Notes: generated by a model not told the origin, from the letters alone. Positions 1 to 5,517 are shown, counted from the first letter of the stretch. The stretch: DNA of 8,630 nucleotides from Anaerolineae bacterium CG2_30_64_16 (GCA_001871755.1 MNXL01000188.1:1-8630); one strand, 5' to 3'. Program-made: numbers and translations.

Positions 1-229
1 TAACGTCAGGAGAGGGTGGGAGCACGACTTTGTACAGGCGCAGTTCTCCGGGGTGCTCATTGCCCGGCGCAAGTTGTACTCGTCTGACTTGGCCGCCTTG
101 TTCTCGGAGGTTGCTCAGAGGCGATTGACGGCTGATTACGATGTGGCTGCCATCAGCCAAACGGTTGCAGCGCGTGCCTTGCACAAGACCCGGCTGTTTG
201 TCTCCGCCGTGCAGAGGGAGGTGCCATGA
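1..229 (+). CDS. HEPN-domain protein, C-terminal part (5' end outside window)
   Basis: An open frame read from base 2 runs unbroken to a TGA at 227-229, giving about 75 C-terminal residues. The segment has an EHDFVQAQF helix, then RRKLYSSDLAALFSEVAQRR followed by ADYD, then a final helix ending in FVSAVQREV. This R-x-x-ADYD plus terminal-helix arrangement is what the C-terminal half of small HEPN proteins (UPF0332-like) looks like. HEPN proteins are all-alpha, often RNases, and are commonly paired with a minimal nucleotidyltransferase in toxin-antitoxin-like modules. The stop codon overlaps the start of the next gene (ATGA), so the two are probably translationally coupled. The N-terminal half, including any RxxxxH catalytic motif, is not in the window, so activity cannot be judged. 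Family assignment is from memory of the motif pattern and is moderate. Confidence 0.6.
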   Translation, partial: NVRRGWEHDFVQAQFSGVLIARRKLYSSDLAALFSEVAQRRLTADYDVAAISQTVAARALHKTRLFVSAVQREVP

Positions 230-558
230 ACCGAAAGTTGCAGGAACTCACTGATGAGATGGCTCGCGAAGTGCGGGCTCGCTTTCCCGATTTCGTGCTA
301 GAGGTGCAGCCTCGCGGCAGGAAGTCGGCCTACATTTATATGATCGCGCCCGATAGCAGAATCTGGGCGGACGCTGACATCTGGGATATCGTGGACGAGA
401 TCGCAAGGAAACAGCTAGATACTCTGATCAAAGGTGGATACTCCATCCTCCTGTTGCCCCATCAACCGCTGAGCCCCCCGACAGTGGCCGCCGCGTCGGC
501 CATGCTGCGAGAGAAGTCGCCAGAATGGAATGAGCAGCGAGAAGGCGAAGCACAGTAG
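226..558 (+). CDS. Small unknown protein coupled to the HEPN gene
   Basis: A 110-residue protein starts at ATG 226, inside the stop region of the HEPN-like gene (4-nt ATGA overlap), preceded by GAGGGAGGTG at a plausible ribosome-binding distance. It has an N-terminal helix (residues 1-18), two strands around FVLEVQPRG and SAYIYMIAP, a helix WDIVDEIARKQLDTLI, and a strand YSILLLPHQP. This alpha-beta-beta-alpha-beta order, next to a HEPN gene, is where a minimal nucleotidyltransferase is usually found. However, the GSxxxG and DxD motifs of that family are absent, so a degenerate or unrelated partner is equally possible. Codon use is visibly more A/T-tolerant at third positions than in the genes downstream, fitting an acquired module. 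I do not recognise the family. Confidence 0.55.
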   Translation: MNRKLQELTDEMAREVRARFPDFVLEVQPRGRKSAYIYMIAPDSRIWADADIWDIVDEIARKQLDTLIKGGYSILLLPHQPLSPPTVAAASAMLREKSPEWNEQREGEAQ

Positions 559-559
559 A

Positions 560-724
560 GAGGATGCTATCGCGCAGGCGCTGGCCGAGGTCGGGGAGCG
601 GGGCCAGGCGCTGACGCCGTTCCTGCTGGCGCGCATCAGCGAGTTGACCGGCGCGGCCAGCCTGCGCGCCAACCCGGCGCTGCTGGAGAACAATGCCCGG
701 ATTCTCGCCGAAATTCACAAAACT
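560..724 (+). pseudogene. psuG: psuG remnant: C-terminal fragment of pseudouridine-5'-phosphate glycosidase
   Basis: The open frame 530-823 (97 codons) encodes, from its residue 11 to about 65, a clear match to the extreme C-terminus of pseudouridine-5'-phosphate glycosidase. The tell-tale pieces are GQALTPFLLARISELTG, then ASLRANPALLENNARILAEI, which correspond to the family's (G)xxxTPFLLxxxxELTGGxSLxANxALxxNNAxLAAxIA ending. PsuG cleaves pseudouridine 5'-phosphate to uracil and ribose 5-phosphate and is normally about 300 residues; here only about 55 remain and every catalytic region is missing. The first ten residues, which overlap the preceding gene by 29 nt, are unrelated. After NNARILAEI the frame runs on for about 35 unrelated residues instead of stopping, so the 3' end is also damaged. 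It is most simply a decayed gene truncated when the upstream module arrived. Translation of the 97-codon frame is possible but no function is expected. Confidence 0.72.
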
Positions 725-819
725 CGTGCCCGGTGGTGTAAGAAAGAAGGGCGGGTGTGTCCTCCTATTATTGGCGAAGGCGTTCCTCGGGGGGAGGCGC
801 CGAACGCCTGTCTCACCGG

Positions 820-854
820 GTGAAGCCGTTGTCAATGCCAGACAGCGGCTTCAC
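820..854. promoter_or_regulatory. 12-bp inverted repeat just before the ModE-like gene
   Basis: GTGAAGCCGTTG (820-831) and CAGCGGCTTCAC (843-854) form a 12-bp stem with a single G-U-type pair and an 11-nt loop. It lies 10 bases before the AGGAGG (865-870) of the ModE-like gene. There is no T-run after it, so it is not a classical intrinsic terminator. Either an operator for a dimeric regulator (possibly autoregulation) or an mRNA hairpin controlling the ribosome-binding site would fit. Function is inferred. Confidence 0.45.
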
Positions 855-880
855 CGCTTCCAGCAGGAGGGTGTAAAGAT

Positions 881-1240
881 ATGCTTGCTCGGCTGTCTCC
901 ACACGCCAACCTGTGGCTCGAACGGGATGAACAGGTCGTGTTGAGCCGGTGGCGCGTCCGGTTGCTGGAGGCAATCGAGGAGACCGGCTCGATCAGCGGG
1001 GCGGCCAAGCGGATGGGCGTGCAATACCGCCTGGCGTGGGATCGGCTGGAAGAGATGGAGAACGGCCTGGGCGTGGCGCTGGTGACGCGTCAGGTGGGCG
1101 GCTCGGGCGGGGGCGGCGCCCGGCTTACGGAGGCCGGCCGCGATTACGTCGCCCGCTTCAACCGCTTCGCCGCGGCCGTCGATGCGATCGTCAGCGCGCA
1201 GTTCGAGCAGGTCTTTGGCGCGGGTCAGCACTCGCCATAG
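881..1240 (+). CDS. ModE-type winged-helix DNA-binding protein (HTH domain only)
   Basis: A 119-residue protein starts at ATG 881, with AGGAGG at 865-870. Residues 24-60 form a helix-turn-helix with the signature GSISGAAKRMGVQYRLAWD, followed at 72-82 by a glycine-rich wing (GGSGGGGA then RLT). The same order is found in the N-terminal domain of Escherichia coli ModE (GSISQGAK...SYKSAWD...GGKGGGGA). Full ModE carries C-terminal Mop domains that bind molybdate or tungstate; this protein stops after about 37 more residues and has none. It is therefore the DNA-binding half only, of a type common in anaerobes and archaea. Its position before a W/Mo enzyme gene suggests it controls Mo- or W-related genes. 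How it would sense the metal without a Mop domain is unclear: a separate partner or constitutive binding are both possible. Family assignment is strong, target genes are inferred. Confidence 0.85.
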   Translation: MLARLSPHANLWLERDEQVVLSRWRVRLLEAIEETGSISGAAKRMGVQYRLAWDRLEEMENGLGVALVTRQVGGSGGGGARLTEAGRDYVARFNRFAAAVDAIVSAQFEQVFGAGQHSP

Positions 1241-1275
1241 TATTCCTCGTATGCCACGCATGACCGGAACCTGAC

Positions 1276-1304
1276 TTGCGCGGCTCTCCGCAACTGTGTA
1301 TAAT
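1276..1304 (+). promoter_or_regulatory. Sigma70-type promoter for the AOR leader
   Basis: TTGCGC (1276-1281) and a perfect TATAAT (1299-1304) are separated by 17 bases, predicting a start near 1311. The spacer holds a small GCGG/CCGC dyad. It is the only strong promoter-like site seen between the ModE-like gene and the AOR gene, so AOR expression probably begins here, about 457 nt before the start codon. Confidence 0.7.
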
Positions 1305-1310
1305 AGTCAT

Positions 1311-1698
1311 GCTGTGGGTGTTTGCGAAGCGCGCGGTTGTGCGTGGAAAGAACTCCTTTGCACGCGGCGGGTGTCCTCTTGGCGCCCTGAGTTGGCTCGG
1401 ACTGGCTCTGTCGGGCCGATCAGAGCAGGGTTTCTCTGTCTTGGATCTTCGGGTTGTGTCTACGGGTAGGAGCAATCTCTGGTAGTCGTCCGGTCGGGCT
1501 TCCTCCCGAAGCTCAGCCCGACGGGTGCAAGACCTGCCCCACAGCGGTTGACGAAGGATCTGCAGGTGAGTGTAGGACCAGCGCAGCGGGTGTCGAAGAC
1601 ATGCACATGCCTGGACCGGCGCACTAACCCGGTCACCACGGCGGTGAAGTGGGCCGGGGGCGCTATGTTTGCACTACATAGCGGCCCCCGGCTTTTTT
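1311..1698 (+). ncRNA. Candidate structured leader RNA or small RNA upstream of the AOR gene
   Basis: The 527-base gap between the ModE-like gene and the AOR gene holds no convincing coding frame but many hairpins after the promoter. These are GCGTG/CACGC (1341-1345 with 1361-1365, extended by AAAG/CTTT), GCTCTG/CAGAGC (1405-1410 with 1421-1426), GTCGGGCT/AGCCCGAC (1493-1500 with 1515-1522), ACCTGC/GCAGGT (1532-1537 with 1562-1567) and GACCGG/CCGGTC (1614-1619 with 1629-1634). A terminator follows. This is the architecture of a transcription-attenuating leader (riboswitch-like) or of a free small RNA of about 390 nt. I checked by eye for RNase P RNA, tmRNA, SRP RNA and cobalamin-riboswitch signatures and did not find them. 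A molybdenum- or tungsten-cofactor sensing element would fit the downstream gene, but I cannot match its consensus. Class unknown. Confidence 0.5.
1653..1698 (+). terminator. Strong intrinsic terminator in front of the AOR gene
   Basis: GCCGGGGG-CGCTATGT (1653-1668) pairs with ACATAGCGGCCCCCGGC (1676-1692), about 16 bp with one bulged C and a 7-nt loop, and is followed directly by TTTTTT (1693-1698). It stands 70 bases before the AOR start codon and downstream of the leader promoter, so full transcription of AOR would need readthrough, or a second promoter that I cannot see in the 1699-1767 interval. Confidence 0.85.
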
Positions 1699-1767
1699 GT
1701 TCCTTTGCCGACAAGGCTTATTCGGTCGGACGGCGCAACGTTAGCTGACTGCACAAGGAGGTAGCAC

Positions 1768-3585
1768 ATGAAACTGGGTGGTTTCGTAAACCGGGTGGCC
1801 TGGATCGACCTGACCGCGAAAGCGGTTGAATACAAGCCGATCGCAGAAGAGGACGCGCGCAAGTACATCGGCGGCCGCGGCCTGGGTGTGAAGTACGTTT
1901 TCGACAACGGCCCGCAGGTGGATGCCTTGTCCCCCGACAACATCCTCTGCTTCATGAACGGCCCGCTGACCGGGACCGACGCCAACATGAGCGGCCGGAT
2001 GGCGGTCGTGACCAAATCACCGCTCACCGGCACGGTGACCGATTCGCATCACGGCGGGTGGTCCGCAGCGCGACTCAAGTGGGCCGGCCTGGATGGGTTG
2101 GTGTTCCGGGGCAAGGCAGAGAAGCCGGTCTACGCCTACGTAGAGGATGGCCAGGTCACGTTGCACGATGCCAGCGACCTGTGGGGCACAGGGGTTCACG
2201 AGACGATCAAGATCCTGCAGGACCGCTACGGCGACGAGAAGAACCTCAGCGTCATCGCCATCGGCCCGGCCGGTGAGAACGGCGTCCGGTTCGCCTGCTG
2301 GATCAACGAGGATAATCGCGCCTCGGGCCGCGGCGGCACGGGCTGCGTGGGCGGCAGCAAGGGCCTCAAGGCGATCGTGATCCGGGGCGAGCACTCGAAT
2401 CGCCCTCGGCCGGTCGACAAGGACGGCTTCGACGCCGCGCGCAAGCGCGCGTTGGCCACCATCATGGATGAGGCCAATGTCACATCACCGCGCAAGGGTG
2501 GCCTGTCGGTTTACGGCACCAACGTGCTGATGAACATCACCAGCAACATGGGCGCGCTGCCGACCAGGAACGGTCAGGTGACCAGTTTCGGCGAGCAGGG
2601 CGAACTGATGAGTGGTGAATACGTCAAGGAGCACATCCTGGTGAACGATCCGACCTGCCACGCCTGCCCGGTGGCGTGCAAGAAAGAGGTCGAAGTTAAA
2701 GAAGGTGACTTCAAGGTTCACATGGAGAGCGTGGAGTACGAGCCGGCCTGGTCGTTGGGCGCGATGGCCGGGAACGATGATGTCGGAGCAGTGGCCTATA
2801 TGATCGACCTGGCCAACGACCTGGGTTACGACGCCATCGAGATCGGCGACGTGCTGGCGATGTACATGGAGTACAGCCAGCGCGGCTACGCCGATGGCGA
2901 CGGGCTGGCCTGGGGTGACCGGCATGGCATGGTTGCCTTGATGCGCAAGATCGGCGCCCGCGCTGGCATCGGTGACACCCTGGCTGAAGGCGCCTATGGG
3001 GCGGCCGTCAAACTAGGCCATCCCGAACTGGCCATGAGTGTCAAAGGCCAGGGCATCCCGGCCTACGACCCGCGCGGCCTGCAAGGTATGGGCCTGGGCT
3101 ACGCTACCAGTAACCGCGGCGCCTGCCACCTGCGCGGCTACAGCCCGGCCAGCGAACTGGGCCTGATCTCGTTCAAGACTGACCCCCTCGCCTGGAAAGG
3201 CAAGGGCGATTTGCTGAAACTGCTCCAGGACCTGCACGCCTTTTCGGATAGCCTTGACCTGTGCAAGTTCTCGGCGTTTGCCGAAGGGGCCGGCGAGTAC
3301 GCCGCGCAGTACGCGACGTTCACCGGCATCCCCTTCACCGCCGATGACGTGTTGCAGGCCGGCGAGCGCATCTACAACCTGGAGCGCTACTACAACAACC
3401 TGAACGGCTTCGACAGTAAGGACGACTCGCTGCCGGCCCGTTTCTTGACGGAACCTTCGACCATGCCGGGCTCCTTAGGGCATGTGTGTGAACTCGACAA
3501 GATGCTGGCCGAGTACTATGCGGCCCGCGGCTGGGAAAATGGCGTGGCGCCCGAGGCCAAACTGAAGGAACTGGGGATCCTGTAG
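1768..3585 (+). CDS. Aldehyde ferredoxin oxidoreductase family protein (W/Mo bis-pterin enzyme)
   Basis: This 605-residue protein starts at ATG 1768, preceded by AAGGAGG (1755-1761) at 6-nt spacing. The family uses a tungsten (sometimes molybdenum) bis-pterin cofactor and one 4Fe-4S cluster to oxidise aldehydes to acids with ferredoxin. Residues 1-210 fit the N-terminal cofactor domain (IGGRGLG at 34-40, then FMNGPLTG, MSGRMAVVTKSPLTG and ASGRGGTGCVGGSKGLKA). Cluster ligands are C297, C300 and C304 (CHACPVAC) with C499 (LDLCKFSAF), spaced almost as in the Pyrococcus furiosus enzyme (288/291/295/494). AYDPRGLQGMGLGYATSNRG and H454 in GACHLRGY match the substrate and pterin region, and EYE at 323-325 the conserved glutamate segment. 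Length is typical. No signal peptide, so cytoplasmic. The substrate cannot be told from sequence. It faces the MoaD operon tail to tail. Confidence 0.95.
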   Translation: MKLGGFVNRVAWIDLTAKAVEYKPIAEEDARKYIGGRGLGVKYVFDNGPQVDALSPDNILCFMNGPLTGTDANMSGRMAVVTKSPLTGTVTDSHHGGWSAARLKWAGLDGLVFRGKAEKPVYAYVEDGQVTLHDASDLWGTGVHETIKILQDRYGDEKNLSVIAIGPAGENGVRFACWINEDNRASGRGGTGCVGGSKGLKAIVIRGEHSNRPRPVDKDGFDAARKRALATIMDEANVTSPRKGGLSVYGTNVLMNITSNMGALPTRNGQVTSFGEQGELMSGEYVKEHILVNDPTCHACPVACKKEVEVKEGDFKVHMESVEYEPAWSLGAMAGNDDVGAVAYMIDLANDLGYDAIEIGDVLAMYMEYSQRGYADGDGLAWGDRHGMVALMRKIGARAGIGDTLAEGAYGAAVKLGHPELAMSVKGQGIPAYDPRGLQGMGLGYATSNRGACHLRGYSPASELGLISFKTDPLAWKGKGDLLKLLQDLHAFSDSLDLCKFSAFAEGAGEYAAQYATFTGIPFTADDVLQAGERIYNLERYYNNLNGFDSKDDSLPARFLTEPSTMPGSLGHVCELDKMLAEYYAARGWENGVAPEAKLKELGIL

Positions 3586-3603
3586 GCGCCGGAACTGTGT
3601 CTT

Positions 3604-3705
3604 CCCAACCCGGACAAGGCCGCTGCGCTTACAAGCCGGAACCAACCAGGCACATGCCATCAGAAGATTCTTGTCTGTCGTGCAAGGATTTAACTGGTTA
3701 GGCCC
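3604..3705. repeat. Degenerate copy of the intergenic repeat, downstream of the AOR gene
   Basis: This stretch has the same order of blocks as the 86-bp units at 5565-5822: CCCAACCCGGACAA, then AGCCGGAACCAA, TTCTTG, GCAAGGATTT and a closing GGTTAGGCCC. It also shares TCAGAAGATTCTTG (3660-3673) exactly with the copy at 5497-5510. It lies in the same orientation on the far side of the moaD/globin operon, so that operon is bracketed by direct copies. Confidence 0.6.
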
Positions 3706-3748
3706 CAATAAACCTGAAGGCTACGGCGGATGCATCCCCCGAAAAGTC

Positions 3749-3782
3749 AGAACCCCGGTTTCTCTAGAGAAACCGGGGTTCT
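3749..3782. terminator. Perfect 34-bp palindrome, likely bidirectional terminator
   Basis: AGAACCCCGGTTTCTCT and its exact reverse complement lie back to back, 17 bp per arm. Folded as RNA this gives a very stable GC-rich hairpin, followed by TTTGCTGATT on the plus strand and GACTTTTCGG on the minus strand. It sits between the convergent ends of the AOR gene (3585) and the globin-MoaD gene (3797), where a two-way terminator is expected. The U-tracts are short, so efficiency is uncertain. The AGAACCCCGGTTTCT core also resembles palindromes scattered in many copies in some bacterial genomes. Confidence 0.7.
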
Positions 3783-3796
3783 TTGCTGATTGCCAA

Positions 3797-4717
3797 TCAG
3801 CGTCCGGGCGGGAAGACGCTCACCTCATCACCGGGGCTGATGGGGGCTGTCAGCCCACCTGCGTATTCGATGTTGCGGCCGTTGAGGCGGATGTTCCAGT
3901 CGCGGCGGGCGCGATAGACGCGGCGGGTGGTGAGCCAGGGTGTGCCCCGGTCATCAAGCCGGTAGTCGTCGTCCCAGCCTACGTCGAAGACCTCGGCGCG
4001 GACCTCGGGAAAGTAGTCGAAGAACTTGCGCAGGACATGTTCCGCGCGCTCACTTTCGGCCAGGCGTACGGTCACCTTCCGCCTGCCGGTCAGGTCTCGC
4101 AGCCGGCCGAAGAGCGCAACCTCCACGCTGAAATCTCCCTCGTCCAGCGCGCGAGCGGCCCGGTAGCCGGCCGTCATCAGGTGCAAGTGCATCGTCAGCA
4201 GTTTGTTCCAGCCGGTCAGCGCGTGGGCCACCAGGGCCGCGTCGGTCATCTCGCTGGCCAGGTAGCTCGCAAAGCTAGCCTGCGCCAGGCTGATCGCGCC
4301 CGTTACGTAGATCTCGGGCACGTGGATGTGGCGTGGGCCGTGGCCGGCGTGGTACTTGCCCGCCCTGAACAGGTAGTGCGCCAGATCGTCGCTCAGGTCC
4401 AGCCCCAAGACGCGCGCCAGCCAGATGGTGAAGAAACGACGGCGCTCGGCCAGGTGCGCCGGATCGGCGCCCTGCTCCCAGCCCAGGATCTCGGCGGTCT
4501 GTTTGAAATGCAGCAAGTAATCGTAAGCGCTGACCACGAATTCGGTCGCGTGGCGCATCAGGATCTCGACCGTCCCAGCCATGGCGTCCAAATCGGCCCG
4601 GTTCAGGTCCAGGAAGTCGCGCAGGTGTCGCCATTGTTCTTCGGGTGTCGCGTTGAGCCTCGATAGCTCCAGCGCTGCGCCGCGGTTGCCGTTTTCTTCC
4701 ATTTTCATCTCCGCCAT
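3797..4717 (-). CDS. Protoglobin domain fused to a MoaD/ThiS-like beta-grasp domain
   Basis: A 306-residue protein is read from ATG 4717. Residues about 20-190 look like a protoglobin / globin-coupled-sensor domain: helical throughout, with RRRFFTIWLARVLGLDLSDD, then YLFRAGKYHAGHGPRHIHVP and EIYVTG. In such globins the H of the (I/A)Gxx-H-xxxG motif is the proximal haem ligand, here H123. Residues 196-306 are a MoaD-like beta-grasp domain: FSVEVALFGRLRDLTGRRKV, a helix ERAEHVLRKFFDYFP, then WNIRLNGRNIEYAGG and the ending SPGDEVSVFPPGR. MoaD normally ends in Gly-Gly for adenylation and thiocarboxylation; this one ends Pro-Pro-Gly-Arg, so it probably cannot carry sulfur. It is the last gene of the moaD operon. 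Start choice: GGAG six bases before ATG 4702 is also acceptable; a GTG at 4819 would add 34 poorly conserved-looking residues. Domain calls are good; the role as gas/redox sensor of cofactor supply is inference. Confidence 0.82.
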   Translation of the reverse strand: MAEMKMEENGNRGAALELSRLNATPEEQWRHLRDFLDLNRADLDAMAGTVEILMRHATEFVVSAYDYLLHFKQTAEILGWEQGADPAHLAERRRFFTIWLARVLGLDLSDDLAHYLFRAGKYHAGHGPRHIHVPEIYVTGAISLAQASFASYLASEMTDAALVAHALTGWNKLLTMHLHLMTAGYRAARALDEGDFSVEVALFGRLRDLTGRRKVTVRLAESERAEHVLRKFFDYFPEVRAEVFDVGWDDDYRLDDRGTPWLTTRRVYRARRDWNIRLNGRNIEYAGGLTAPISPGDEVSVFPPGR

Positions 4718-4805
4718 GATATCACCGGAACGCTGCGCGGCATAGGACTTTTGTCTCGCATTGCGGAGGACTCCGGGCCCGCAGTGGAATCTGGCTCCCG
4801 GCGCA

Positions 4806-5123
4806 TCATCCCCCGGCACGCAACGCTTTCTTCTCGAACGCGGCTCGGGCGGCCGCGATCGCGGCCGCTGGGCCGCTAAACTCGACCCCCGTCACGCCCA
4901 GGCGGATCGCGCCGATGTTCACCGGTTCACCGGCCGCCACGCGGGCCTGCCAGCCATCACCGACCACCAGGCCCGGTTCCATTTCCTGACCCCCGAGTTC
5001 GGTCAGATATGCCGTTACCAGCCAGGCGCCAATGCCGCGCAGGCTCAAGCGGACGGATGTCCGGTCGGCATCCATCGGCGGATCCTGTTTCTTACCAGAC
5101 GCCGGGTTGCCTGGGCCAGCCAT
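4806..5123 (-). CDS. Small unknown protein coupled to moaD (possibly the MoaD-related C-terminal domain family)
   Basis: A 105-residue protein whose ATG (5123) overlaps the moaD stop codon by one base (TGATG), so it should be translated with moaD. After a polar 16-residue start come SVRLSLRGIGAWLVTAYLTE and LGG, then VVGDGWQARV, IGAIRLGVTGVEFSG and an alanine-rich helix, ending RAGG. This beta-alpha-beta-beta-beta-alpha layout with LxGI and GDGWxAxV reminds me of the separate C-terminal domain in MoaD-related proteins of Thermus (DUF1952), but that is from memory and weak. The tight coupling says it works with MoaD in pterin-cofactor chemistry, perhaps as a partner or chaperone. A later ATG (5075) would drop the polar leader. 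There is an 88-base gap to the globin-MoaD gene. Confidence 0.7.
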   Translation of the reverse strand: MAGPGNPASGKKQDPPMDADRTSVRLSLRGIGAWLVTAYLTELGGQEMEPGLVVGDGWQARVAAGEPVNIGAIRLGVTGVEFSGPAAAIAAARAAFEKKALRAGG

Positions 5124-5398
5124 CAGCCGCCCCCAACCGGCGGAAACAGGCTCATTGTGTCGTCATCCGCCACGAGCGTATCCAGCCCGTTCAGGTACTC
5201 CAGGGCGCGGCCGTTGAGCAACACCGTCACGAAGCCGGTGAGCTGGCCATCGGCGTCCCAAAGCTTCTCTCGCAAACCGGGGTGACCGGCGGACAGCCGG
5301 GCCAACACCTGGCCGGCGGTCGTGCCTGCTCCCACCGCCATCTCGATCGTGCTCCGCCCCATGATGTCGCGCAGCGTCGCGTACGCTCGGATTTGCAT
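5123..5398 (-). CDS. moaD: MoaD/ThiS family sulfur carrier (molybdopterin synthase small subunit-like)
   Basis: A 91-residue protein reads MQIRAYATLRDIMGRSTIEM, then TTAGQVLARLSAGHPGLREKL, FVTVLLNGRALEYLNGLDT and DDDTMSLFPPVGGG. This is the complete beta-grasp carrier with the LFPPVxGG ending; the C-terminal Gly90-Gly91 would be adenylated and converted to a thiocarboxylate that gives sulfur to precursor Z in molybdopterin (and tungstopterin) synthesis. Size is typical (80-95). The start is ATG 5398; AAAGGA (5416-5411) lies 12 bases upstream, a little far. The open frame continues upstream but that part is repeat-derived. It heads a three-gene minus-strand operon and lies opposite a W/Mo enzyme, so a carrier dedicated to that enzyme's cofactor is likely. 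No moaE is visible in the window. Confidence 0.9.
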   Translation of the reverse strand: MQIRAYATLRDIMGRSTIEMAVGAGTTAGQVLARLSAGHPGLREKLWDADGQLTGFVTVLLNGRALEYLNGLDTLVADDDTMSLFPPVGGG

Positions 5399-5420
5399 AA
5401 CGGGTACCGGTCCTTTCCAC

Positions 5421-5447
5421 AAGTGGCCCACCCAAGTGGCCCACACC
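5421..5447. repeat. Two tandem copies of AAGTGGCCCAC(N) in the moaD leader
   Basis: AAGTGGCCCACCC (5421-5433) is followed directly by AAGTGGCCCACACC (5434-5447). The TGGCC core is nearly self-complementary. The copies lie 23-49 bases upstream of the moaD start codon, in the transcribed leader if the TATAAT at 5562-5557 is used. They could be a paired protein-binding site or a chance duplication. Confidence 0.45.
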
Positions 5448-5456
5448 ACCGTCCGC

Positions 5457-5517
5457 CCCCAACCCGGACAAACCGGATCCAAACAGCCCAAAGCATTCAG
5501 AAGATTCTTGCCTAACG
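5457..5517. repeat. Partial, diverged copy of the intergenic repeat upstream of moaD
   Basis: CCCCAACCCGGACAAACCGGATCC begins like the 86-bp units, and TCAGAAGATTCTTG (5497-5510) is identical to the copy behind the AOR gene (3660-3673). The closing GGGTTAGG arm is not present; instead CCTAACG follows. Confidence 0.55.

Noticed and set aside
1276..1485. 69-codon open frame in the AOR leader
   Set aside because: Its start precedes the predicted transcription start, it has no ribosome-binding site, and it runs through the RNA hairpins; composition does not look coding.
1311..1698. RNase P RNA, tmRNA, SRP RNA or cobalamin riboswitch
   Set aside because: The expected conserved boxes (for example GAGGAAAGTCCG and ACAGAAA for RNase P, the ANDYAL-like tag for tmRNA, or the B12 box) were not found by eye; only short ambiguous resemblances such as AAGACCTGCC.
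3671..4666. 331-codon open frame on the plus strand, antisense to the globin-MoaD gene
   Set aside because: It overlaps a gene with recognisable domains on the opposite strand, has no recognisable motifs, is Val/Gln/Ala-rich as expected of a shadow frame in GC-rich DNA, and begins inside the degenerate repeat.
4717..4819. GTG at 4819 as start of the globin-MoaD gene
   Set aside because: It would overlap the upstream gene and add 34 residues unlike either domain; ATG 4717 or 4702 is better placed.
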